The notes beneath the pieces were generated by a model. The model had not been told where the DNA came from and did no database searches. It was given only the letters and a program-made list of their open reading frames with translations. A stretch of DNA of 12,944 nucleotides from CAYRGG01 sp964423745 (GTDB lineage: Bacteria > Pseudomonadota > Gammaproteobacteria > Competibacterales > Competibacteraceae): contig CAYRGG010000090.1 of assembly GCA_964423745.1 (NCBI GenBank), forward strand, positions 1 through 12,944, read 5' to 3'. The translations under genes and the position numbers were made by a program. Below, in pieces: positions 1 to 6,130 of the stretch (the first letter of the stretch is position 1; each line of letters starts with the position of its first letter).

Positions 1-256
1 AAGTGACGGGTATTGGCCACAATGTACCTTCACAGAGACGCATATCGTCAAGTACCCGTTGATAATCCTTCTGACTTAAGAAACCCTCTAGGGGCGAAAA
101 GGCCCCATTCAACAACAACTCAACATCGCACAGCTGGCGGTGGCTTAGATTCCAGTCAGAATACTCTTGAGCCTGCTGTTTTTCGACAGCAGCTTCCTCA
201 GGAGAAAGGTAAAGATCTTTAAGGGCGCCGCCATGGGGCTCGATTAAATAGGTCAT
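1..256 (-). CDS. sat: Sulfate adenylyltransferase (ATP sulfurylase), N-terminal part, cut by window edge
   Basis: ATP sulfurylase makes adenosine 5'-phosphosulfate from sulfate and ATP, or runs in reverse to make ATP in sulfur oxidisers. Reading leftward from ATG 254-256 there are 85 open codons up to the window edge. The product starts MTYLIEPHGG and contains LLLNGAFSPLEGFL at about residues 48-61 and WPIPVT at 80-85. These are hallmarks of the N-terminal PUA-like domain of the Sat family, as distinct from CysD/CysN. The catalytic nucleotide-binding HxGH region lies outside the window, so I cannot tell a plain Sat from a bifunctional Sat/APS-kinase fusion. The start is supported by a weak AGAG about nine bases upstream and by the usual family N-terminus. 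It begins 34 bases after the stop of the VanZ-domain gene on the same strand, so the two may be co-transcribed. Family assignment is firm; pathway direction is not known. Confidence 0.9.
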   Translation of the reverse strand, partial: MTYLIEPHGGALKDLYLSPEEAAVEKQQAQEYSDWNLSHRQLCDVELLLNGAFSPLEGFLSQKDYQRVLDDMRLCEGTLWPIPVT

Positions 257-290
257 TATGCTATCTCTTCAAATTATGATTGAAAATTAG

Positions 291-1358
291 TTAGTTATCT
301 TGAGAATAATGGAAAAATTGTTTTTTAACAGTACGTAGTGATGTGAATAAACCGATCCCTATCAATAAACCCGCAACGTCAATAAGAAGATCCTTTATTA
401 AGGGTAAGCGTCCTTCGACAAAAAATTGCAGAACCTCGCTGATAGCCGCAAAATACATTAAGTTTAACAATAGATAGAACGGGTTCTGTCTTGGGTATGC
501 CCAAATTGTCGCCATAGCCAGTAGCATAAAAAGCAGAAAATGCGCCAGATCGCTAATTTCCGTCGGGTCGTTTTTTATAAAACCGTTTATATTCAGATTC
601 AACCAATCAAAGTAAGCAAAAATCGTGCTAACTTCTCCTTCCATCTGTAGTTTAAGGGCACCTGGCATCAATACGCCGACGACGATACTCAAAAGCGCTA
701 ATCCTGTAACAACATGGGGTAAATCCCATCTTAGCTGCGATAACAAGCTGAAACTAAGCCAAGCCAACATAAAAATCCAAAGGGTAAGTCCTATGCCTCG
801 GTAAAGATGGTAATGACTACGTTGCTGGACCTCATGTACGCTAAGGTTGCGCGCAGCCAACTCGCCAGTGGCGCCAATAATTTGTAGGCTTACACGTACT
901 TTAACAGCATCTTTTGGGATCCGAAATACGGCCTGATAGGCTCTCCAATCCTGGGTGCCTGCAAGATTTACCACCACATGGGGGACAGACATCATCCGCT
1001 GATTTGCATCAAAGCTAACTAAGACGAGTCGACCCGCGTGCCAAGGTTGTTCACCTGGCTGGATATTTTGTGTCCTAACTTCACCTTTTAGGCGAACCAA
1101 GCGGTGACGCGTAGGGTCAGGCAAATATTGTCGCACCGCCACCCCTCTGTTTGGCGCGGCGGCTTGCAGAACCACCGTTGCATCATCAGTCAATTGCGCA
1201 ACGCCGCGACCGCTGAGTTTCCATTTATCAAAGCCTTCCGTGAAGCCAGGATCGGATAGTAACTCAGGACCATATGGCTTATAACGGTCATAAAAGTTAA
1301 AAAATATAACAGTGCCGATTATCAGCACGGCTACTGCAATAAATTGTTTAACAACCAT
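291..1358 (-). CDS. VanZ-domain membrane protein with N-terminal extracytoplasmic domain
   Basis: The predicted protein has about 355 residues (numbers here count from GTG 1364, two codons upstream of the preferred ATG 1358). A membrane segment at 7-24 is followed by about 160 soluble residues (30-188) rich in beta-strand-like stretches. These start with LLSDPGFTEGFDKW, the way carbohydrate-binding-like jelly-roll domains often open. Further hydrophobic segments lie at about 190-207, 217-235, 273-290, 295-316 and 324-342. The last three form a VanZ-like core, with D272/H275, E310-x-x-Q313, R319, D325, D329 and glycines 332/336. VanZ is known from teicoplanin resistance, but most members of the family have no assigned role. 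The soluble domain is probably periplasmic. No strong Shine-Dalgarno marks the start, so GTG 1364 remains possible. It precedes sat by 34 bases and follows the SurA-like gene after a gap of about 300 bases. Confidence 0.75.
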   Translation of the reverse strand: MVVKQFIAVAVLIIGTVIFFNFYDRYKPYGPELLSDPGFTEGFDKWKLSGRGVAQLTDDATVVLQAAAPNRGVAVRQYLPDPTRHRLVRLKGEVRTQNIQPGEQPWHAGRLVLVSFDANQRMMSVPHVVVNLAGTQDWRAYQAVFRIPKDAVKVRVSLQIIGATGELAARNLSVHEVQQRSHYHLYRGIGLTLWIFMLAWLSFSLLSQLRWDLPHVVTGLALLSIVVGVLMPGALKLQMEGEVSTIFAYFDWLNLNINGFIKNDPTEISDLAHFLLFMLLAMATIWAYPRQNPFYLLLNLMYFAAISEVLQFFVEGRLPLIKDLLIDVAGLLIGIGLFTSLRTVKKQFFHYSQDN

Positions 1359-1659
1359 ACCCACAAAAATACGTTGTTTTGCTCGTCACAGACGGCTTCC
1401 TGCTGTAATGCCCACAGGAACCCACACTCTTGATTGGATTGATGGTTGCCCATTTTATCAATTTGCTGAAATGGCGGTAGCGCCCTGGGACCAAACTGGG
1501 TAGAAAATGGACAAAAAAAGCTGTGTGTTAGAAAAAAACAGATGCTTGGTTCGCTTTGCCAACTGGCGAGTATTTTACTAGCTAGCTAGTTCAGCAAACC
1601 TGTAATGGCAGAGAATCAGAGATGATGCGGCAGATAATTTCCCCTAAGAACGGAAAGTT
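1359..1659. other. Intergenic region between the SurA-like and VanZ genes; no gene recognised
   Basis: Both flanking genes run leftward. On the minus strand the region holds two T-runs (plus-strand A-runs near 1514-1520 and 1531-1537), but I found no strong GC-rich stem directly before them, so no terminator is called. It contains a perfect 14-base palindrome at 1577-1590 (made of three CTAG repeats) and a hairpin at 1397-1420 with arms TTCCTG and CAGGAA, followed by CCCACACTCTTG. A plus-strand open frame of 63 codons across 1312-1503 overlaps the VanZ gene start and has no ribosome-binding site or recognisable family, so it is not called. Confidence 0.6.
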
Positions 1660-2889
1660 TTAGAGGTGAATAGAATGCTGGGGCGCCAGTTTACGTTCTA
1701 AACGCCAGGGTACACCCGCAAGATATTTTTTATCAAGAAACGATAACTCATTTTTAGCAGCCAGTTGATCGGTTGCCTGAATAACTTGTTTTTGTAAATC
1801 CACCACTTGGGGAAATGCCATCAGTTCTTGAACAAGCCTTAAATCATTGGGTGATCGCTGGTTCTTAATCACCAGAGGCCCCAATTCCTTGGCCATCTGC
1901 ACGCCAGCTAGATAGAGTTGCTGAGATAGTTGGATTTTTCTGCGAACCCGTTCCGGTACTATATTTAATTTCTCCGCTAAATCTCCCATGGCATAAAACA
2001 AAGCGAGGCGACTACAATTAACTCGTTTGACCCCATTCCATTGCTTGTCATTTTGAGGCTTGCCGAAAATTGCAAAAAAATCCCCCATGGAAATTTTGTG
2101 CAGATTGACGGCTATAAGCACCGTGTCTTGCGGTGTTGACAAAGATTGAACAGTATTACAGTGACGTGTTTGTTTCGTGTTATTCAACACGTCACGGCGA
2201 AATCTAATCCAGCGTTGGCGCATTTTTTGTTGTTCATCCGAGGGGGTAAGCTCGGTGTCGTTCGCCGCCCCTGTTTCAAGCTTGCTACGTTGTTCAGGTG
2301 ATAATTTACTGACGAAATCTTTAAGCCCCTGCAAGGTTGGGGACATCGAGCCAAGCACGATTAGTTCTTCAATAAATGCTGTTTTCGCGCTAGCGGCGTA
2401 AAAGTCCGTGACCGCTTTAATGTCATTGCTATTGATAAGTTTGGTTTCCGCAGCGCGTCTTTTGTAATAAAGAATTCGGGTAAACATTTCGGCTTGTTTT
2501 TCAAACCAGCTATTAACGGCAAGTTTATAAAAAGGCGGTTGTTCTTTTACTAAAGCTATTTTGTCAATATAAGTGTGTACATTATCAGGATAAAACAACG
2601 CCACACCTCGCACCAAACTAAAGTGTGAATAAAAATTAGGTTGGATTCGATCGTAACGTGTATCGAAGGCGGTGATTCTCTGCAAATAGTCAGAGAATTC
2701 CCCTCGTGTCGCCGTAATATTACCCACCTTCATTAATACAGCTTGTGGTGATTCAACCACGGTCGGTTGAATATCCAGTTTCGGCGCAAGGGCAAAATGC
2801 GCTGAGGCATCGGATAACCAAAGAGGACCGACTATAACAATAAAGCAGGTTATAAATAAATGACTATTAGGTTTTTTGATAAATAACAT
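1660..2889 (-). CDS. Exported SurA-N-like protein of unknown function
   Basis: This 409-residue protein starts with a basic-hydrophobic signal peptide (residues 1-30, SDASA then HF), so it should be periplasmic or lipid-free secreted. Residues 50-69 (VLMKVGNITATRGEFSDYL) resemble the short beta-strand pair and helix that open the N-terminal domain of SurA/PpiD-type chaperones, where a V-N-G-x-x-I-T-x-x-E pattern is common. A second, weaker copy sits at 257-275 (VLIAVNLHKISMGDFFAIF), and each copy is followed by a long mostly helical stretch. No parvulin or FKBP isomerase domain is visible. Two cysteines (244 and 292) could form a disulfide. The protein is basic and helical throughout and ends in an arginine/lysine/histidine-rich tail. 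The start ATG has no good Shine-Dalgarno. The function is not recognised; a chaperone-like role is inference only. It is transcribed divergently from the phosphoesterase gene. Confidence 0.7.
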   Translation of the reverse strand: MLFIKKPNSHLFITCFIVIVGPLWLSDASAHFALAPKLDIQPTVVESPQAVLMKVGNITATRGEFSDYLQRITAFDTRYDRIQPNFYSHFSLVRGVALFYPDNVHTYIDKIALVKEQPPFYKLAVNSWFEKQAEMFTRILYYKRRAAETKLINSNDIKAVTDFYAASAKTAFIEELIVLGSMSPTLQGLKDFVSKLSPEQRSKLETGAANDTELTPSDEQQKMRQRWIRFRRDVLNNTKQTRHCNTVQSLSTPQDTVLIAVNLHKISMGDFFAIFGKPQNDKQWNGVKRVNCSRLALFYAMGDLAEKLNIVPERVRRKIQLSQQLYLAGVQMAKELGPLVIKNQRSPNDLRLVQELMAFPQVVDLQKQVIQATDQLAAKNELSFLDKKYLAGVPWRLERKLAPQHSIHL

Positions 2890-3122
2890 TGAGAAATTTT
2901 ATCAGCACTAAAAGCCAATAAAGCTAACACTCAAGTTTTACAGAAAGATTACATTTTATGACATAACAGATTTAATCAATTGTTCATCTAACTAAAACTT
3001 AACTGTAACGTGAAGACTTAAAATTAAGAGGGCTAGCCGTAGAAAAAGCGATAGTTCTAACTCATTTCAAAACCGTTTCTGAAAACAACTCAACTAATAT
3101 TTAGCTCAGAGGAGCAGGTTGC
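2890..3122. promoter_or_regulatory. Divergent promoter region between the SurA-like and phosphoesterase genes
   Basis: These 233 AT-rich bases separate two genes read in opposite directions and must hold the start signals of both. Two pieces look weakly like PhoB-box halves. On the minus strand, TGTCATAAAA then TGTAAT (plus 2948-2963) has an almost perfect first half and a second half one base too close. On the plus strand, CTAAAAC-TTAA-CTGTAAC (2992-3009) has the right 11-base spacing but a poor first half. Neither is convincing alone. A good Shine-Dalgarno for the rightward gene, AGAGGAG at 3108-3114, lies eight bases before its ATG. No clear -35/-10 pair can be picked out. Confidence 0.45.
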
Positions 3123-5171
3123 ATGAGAGCAATGTCATTGGCAGCCTCGGTTATGTTGGCAGTAGGTTCTGTCGTCATACCGGGTCTGGTAAGTGCTAAA
3201 GCCACCCACTATCGGGGATCCGTGGATGTCCGACCAGCGGCGTCTAACCAAGAAGTGCAGGCAATTAAAGGCACTGTCTTCGAAGATCTAAACCGTAATG
3301 GACGGTACAACAACGGCGAGCCAGGTATTCCAGACGTTTTGGTATCCGATGGTAAGCGTGTGGTGAAAACCGATGCCGAGGGTAAGTACCGCTTGCCCCG
3401 ACCTACGTCTGCCGAAGAAGCGAAAGGTATTTCGATTTTTATCACTAAACCCGCGGGCTATGAACTACCTGTGGACGAAGATAATATACCGCAATTTTAT
3501 TACGTACATAAACCCGATGGATCTCCCCTGAATGTGCGTGGAGAACCGTTTCGATTTGGCGGGCTTGAACCCACGGGTCCACTGCCCAGACAAATCAACT
3601 TTCCTCTAGTAAAAGGAACCAATAAATACCGCTTCAAAGTGGCTATATCGGGTGACACGCAACCCTACAGCAACGTGGAAGTAGGTTACGTGCGTGACAC
3701 GCTAGCTCGGGAACTAGCGGGTATGGACGATGTGGAGGCGGTTATTATAGAAGGTGATGTCATGGGGGATGATCTTGACCTTTACCCCCGTTTCAAAAAA
3801 ATCATGAGCGCTGCCAATAGTCCCGTCTACTTTGTGGGCGGCAACCACGACATCGATTTCGATGCGCCCAGTGACGATCACTCCTTCGATACGTTTCGGC
3901 GAGAATGGGGTCCAGAATACTATTCTTTTGATATCGGCGAAGTGCATTTTGTGGTGCTCGACAACGTCAGATACCCCTGTGACGAAACCGATAACGCCGA
4001 TGGGCTTCATGAATTTTGTTTAGAGAGCACAACCTATAATGGTGTGATCTCGCCCCGACAAATGACCTGGCTAAAGAACGATCTAGCCCATGTGCCAGAA
4101 GACAAGCTGATCGTTTTTAACTCCCATATTCCGTTTCAGACCTATATCGATCAAAACGCCTCTAAGCATCAAACTGACAATGTTCTCGAAGTCTATGATT
4201 TGTTAGGTTATGGTCCCTCGGGTTATCCTCAACGTCCCGCGTTAGCCCTCAGTGGTCATACCCATACCCTTGAGCAAATTCGCCCTGGCGAAAGCTATCC
4301 CGGGTGGTCAACCGCGCTGGGTGACCGTTCTCCAGGCGCTCCCCCGTTTCCGCAGATCGTCACGGGTGCGGCATCTGGTTCTTGGTGGTCTGGGGATTTT
4401 TCGGACAATGGGGTTCCCATGAGCTATCAACGGCTGGGTGGCCCGCGGGGTTATCTGTTGTTGGAGTTTGAAGGCAATACCTACAAAGATTCCTTTAAAG
4501 CTACGGGTAAATCCAGCGATAAGCAAATGTCCGTCTCCATATTGTCACCTACCTTTGTGGATTGGTCAGAAACCCTCATCGAGTGGGCGCAAACCCCTGC
4601 AGAGGAACGTTCTGAAACACCGCCGGTTAACATCAACGATCTGCCTGATACTAAAATCGTGACCACGGATGAGTTAGCGGATACTTATCTCATCGCCAAC
4701 GTTTGGAACGGCTCGCTGGATTCCAAAGTGTATGTGCAAATCGACGGTGGTAGTCCTATTTTCCTGGAGAGAACTGAGCCTGGTGATGGCGAGATTAGCG
4801 ACGATGACGTAGACGGTGATGGTTTTGTGGATATTCCTGATCCCTTTGCCTTAGAGCGGCAATTACAAGTGGCCCGCTATGCGTTCCAAAGTGAGTCTGG
4901 TGATGAACGTGCGCAAGGTTTTGAGTTGTTTCAAGCCTCTCAGTTTGGTCCCGCCGATCCGCAACCCCTGTCCGAGTTTTTCTTGACACGGCAGTCCATG
5001 CATCTCTGGAAAGTAAAATTGCCGGAGGATCTTGAGAAAGGCATCCATGTGGCCAAAGTGGTTACCCATGATATGCATGGTAAGCGGTTTGAGGAAGTGA
5101 TGAACTTTGAGGTGATGGACGAAAGGCCGCAGCCGTACTTTCGCACAGAACTTTTTGAAGTTCGTCCGTAA
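3123..5171 (+). CDS. Secreted calcineurin-like metallophosphoesterase with N-terminal SdrD_B-like domain
   Basis: The 682-residue precursor has a signal peptide at 1-25 (cleavage near VSA/KA). Residues 48-93 form a small beta-sandwich of the SdrD_B/metallophosphatase-N type (GTVFEDLNRNGRYNNGEPGI, then TDAEGKYRLP). The catalytic domain spans about 170-455 with the dinuclear-metal set of this superfamily: D178 in GDTQ, D212 in EGD, N241-H242-D243 in GGNHD, H335 in NSHIP, and H379/H381 in SGHTH. The first motif is GDTQ instead of the common GDxH. The C-terminal domain (about 465-682) carries an acidic loop DDDVDGDGFVDIPDP at 560-574 that resembles calcium-binding EF-hand or thrombospondin-type-3 loops. 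It probably hydrolyses phosphate esters outside the cytoplasm; the substrate cannot be read from sequence. The start is supported by AGAGGAG eight bases upstream; an ATG at 3132 is an alternative. It is followed by a terminator at 5355-5383. Confidence 0.9.
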   Translation: MRAMSLAASVMLAVGSVVIPGLVSAKATHYRGSVDVRPAASNQEVQAIKGTVFEDLNRNGRYNNGEPGIPDVLVSDGKRVVKTDAEGKYRLPRPTSAEEAKGISIFITKPAGYELPVDEDNIPQFYYVHKPDGSPLNVRGEPFRFGGLEPTGPLPRQINFPLVKGTNKYRFKVAISGDTQPYSNVEVGYVRDTLARELAGMDDVEAVIIEGDVMGDDLDLYPRFKKIMSAANSPVYFVGGNHDIDFDAPSDDHSFDTFRREWGPEYYSFDIGEVHFVVLDNVRYPCDETDNADGLHEFCLESTTYNGVISPRQMTWLKNDLAHVPEDKLIVFNSHIPFQTYIDQNASKHQTDNVLEVYDLLGYGPSGYPQRPALALSGHTHTLEQIRPGESYPGWSTALGDRSPGAPPFPQIVTGAASGSWWSGDFSDNGVPMSYQRLGGPRGYLLLEFEGNTYKDSFKATGKSSDKQMSVSILSPTFVDWSETLIEWAQTPAEERSETPPVNINDLPDTKIVTTDELADTYLIANVWNGSLDSKVYVQIDGGSPIFLERTEPGDGEISDDDVDGDGFVDIPDPFALERQLQVARYAFQSESGDERAQGFELFQASQFGPADPQPLSEFFLTRQSMHLWKVKLPEDLEKGIHVAKVVTHDMHGKRFEEVMNFEVMDERPQPYFRTELFEVRP

Positions 5172-5212
5172 TTATTGTTCTGTGGGCAATGTGGCTATAG
5201 CTAGGACTAACT

Positions 5213-5297
5213 TAGTTCGTTCCAGAGGACGCCGTGAACACGTCCTTGTGGGCTTGACGATGGCCGTCCAGTCCATCGACACCTCTTTTACGAGCTA
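5213..5297. repeat. Structured intergenic element, two equal hairpins inside an outer imperfect stem
   Basis: Hairpin 1 (5226-5246) has arms AGGACG/CGTCCT and a nine-base loop. Hairpin 2 (5258-5278) has arms CGATGG/CCATCG and also a nine-base loop, and extends by two further pairs past an A-A mismatch. They sit inside an outer imperfect inverted repeat made of TAGTTCGT (5213-5220) with ACGAGCTA (5290-5297), which has one mismatch, and AGAGG (5224-5228) with CCTCT (5282-5286). From memory, the stretch GGACGCCGTGAACACGTCC resembles multi-copy REP-like intergenic elements of marine gammaproteobacteria. Only one copy is present here, so repeat status is inference. No coding frame crosses it convincingly. 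Confidence 0.5.
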
Positions 5298-5311
5298 CAT
5301 AAGTCCGTCTC

Positions 5312-5317
5312 TACTAT
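5312..5317 (+). promoter_or_regulatory. Possible -10 box (TACTAT) for the metal-uptake operon
   Basis: TACTAT is a good sigma70 -10 match. A weak -35 candidate, TTACGA at 5288-5293, is 18 bases upstream and overlaps the end of the structured element. If real, transcription would begin near 5323 and run through the terminator hairpin at 5355-5383 before the first gene. I found no Zur-like or MntR-like palindrome around it. This is a weak call. Confidence 0.25.
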
Positions 5318-5354
5318 TAAATGACTGACAAAAAGGCCAATCTTTAACCCGCTC

Positions 5355-5383
5355 AAAGGGGGCAATTAATTGCTCCCTTTTTT
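5355..5383 (+). terminator. Intrinsic terminator after the phosphoesterase gene, or leader attenuator of the metal operon
   Basis: The arms AAAGGGGGCAATT (5355-5367) and AATTGCTCCCTTT (5368-5380) pair over 13 positions, with one G-U wobble. The right arm runs into a T-tract at 5378-5383. The central AATTAATT would open to form the loop. It is well placed to end the phosphoesterase transcript, 184 bases after its stop. It ends only six bases before the ATG at 5390, leaving no room for an operon promoter between the two. A CCC at 5348-5350 could pair with the G-run of the left arm as a small competing hairpin. Confidence 0.8.
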
Positions 5384-5389
5384 CGCGCC

Positions 5390-6130
5390 ATGGGAATGTC
5401 TGGTATGCAATTACGTTTGAATCCATTTGACCATGTGACTATGGATGGACGTGCAGACAAAATCTATCGTGAGGTTCGGGTTCGCCCGTATAATCCTGCA
5501 CAAGAAACCTTGCTCGTATTTTTTGTGTCTGCCTTGATCATTTTGTTTATGGGTACTCGATTTATTGACGTGAGCACAAAAACGACTGAGCCGACACTAC
5601 GTCCTTATCAGCGTTTTCATACAGCGTTTAGCGAATCCCAAAACACCCTTTATAGGGCAATGCTATCTAGCTTAACGGACATTCTCGCCCTACGTGATCA
5701 AGAGGGGCTATGGCCAGAGGCGGATTTGCTGGCCATGGAAAACATACCGCCTTTTGACAGTCAACTGCTTCCCAAGGCATTACGAGGATATCGTTGGGTA
5801 GGTTATGACGGAGGTTCCTGGATTGACTACTTGGGTCAGGATATATTGGGACAGCAACCGGTTACTTTTATCTTACGGCTTATCGATCTGCACGCAGGCT
5901 ATCATCCCCACCCCCATCCTGGTATTGATTACGATCCCGAACTGACGGTGGCAGCCCAGGTATGGATTTTTCCAGAAGCCCAACGCCCTTATCCGGGTGA
6001 GCGGTTGCCAGAAGCGGGTTGGTTTTGGATTGTGCAGCCCGATGACCCTGTGCTCACGCAACCAGCGTCGCAAACTCCAACCCAGACAAACCCATCCTTG
6101 TCTCCGTTAGATACAACCCAACAACCATGA
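5390..6130 (+). CDS. Membrane-anchored protein with histidine cluster, first gene of metal-uptake operon
   Basis: This protein of up to 246 residues has a short cytoplasmic N-terminus (1-38), one membrane helix at about 39-56 (LLVFFVSALIILFMGTRF), then a soluble part that should face the periplasm. Residues 165-180 hold a histidine cluster (H168, H172, H174, H176, with HPHPHP), a plausible metal-binding site. Aromatic residues are conserved-looking around 134-146 and 210-214, and the tail after 220 is Pro/Thr/Gln-rich and probably disordered. It resembles, from memory and with low certainty, the uncharacterised DUF6162 proteins that sit beside metal ABC importers. Its stop overlaps the start of the binding-protein gene by ATGA, which indicates translational coupling. 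Starts at 5390, 5396 and 5405 are all possible. The last is preceded by GGGA at suitable spacing, so the protein may be five residues shorter. A role in metal capture or importer assembly is inferred from position. Confidence 0.8.
   Translation: MGMSGMQLRLNPFDHVTMDGRADKIYREVRVRPYNPAQETLLVFFVSALIILFMGTRFIDVSTKTTEPTLRPYQRFHTAFSESQNTLYRAMLSSLTDILALRDQEGLWPEADLLAMENIPPFDSQLLPKALRGYRWVGYDGGSWIDYLGQDILGQQPVTFILRLIDLHAGYHPHPHPGIDYDPELTVAAQVWIFPEAQRPYPGERLPEAGWFWIVQPDDPVLTQPASQTPTQTNPSLSPLDTTQQP

Noticed and set aside
13..222. Plus-strand open frame of 69 codons
   Set aside because: It lies antisense to the clear ATP sulfurylase N-terminus on the minus strand and has no recognisable product.
1312..1503. 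Plus-strand open frame of 63 codons
   Set aside because: It overlaps the start of the VanZ gene, has no ribosome-binding site and no recognisable family.
1577..1590. Fourteen-base palindrome ACTAGCTAGCTAGT
   Set aside because: It is a simple CTAG repeat with no loop, T-tract or second copy, so no function can be supported.
5213..5297. Integron attC site or tRNA-like cloverleaf
   Set aside because: The fold has two hairpins and an outer stem, but there is no GTTRRRY/RYYYAAC core pair, no integrase, and no anticodon-arm or T-loop consensus.
5230..5340. Zur or MntR operator before the metal operon
   Set aside because: I looked for an AT-rich palindrome of the Zur type around the candidate promoter and saw none; the inverted repeats present are GC-rich hairpins.
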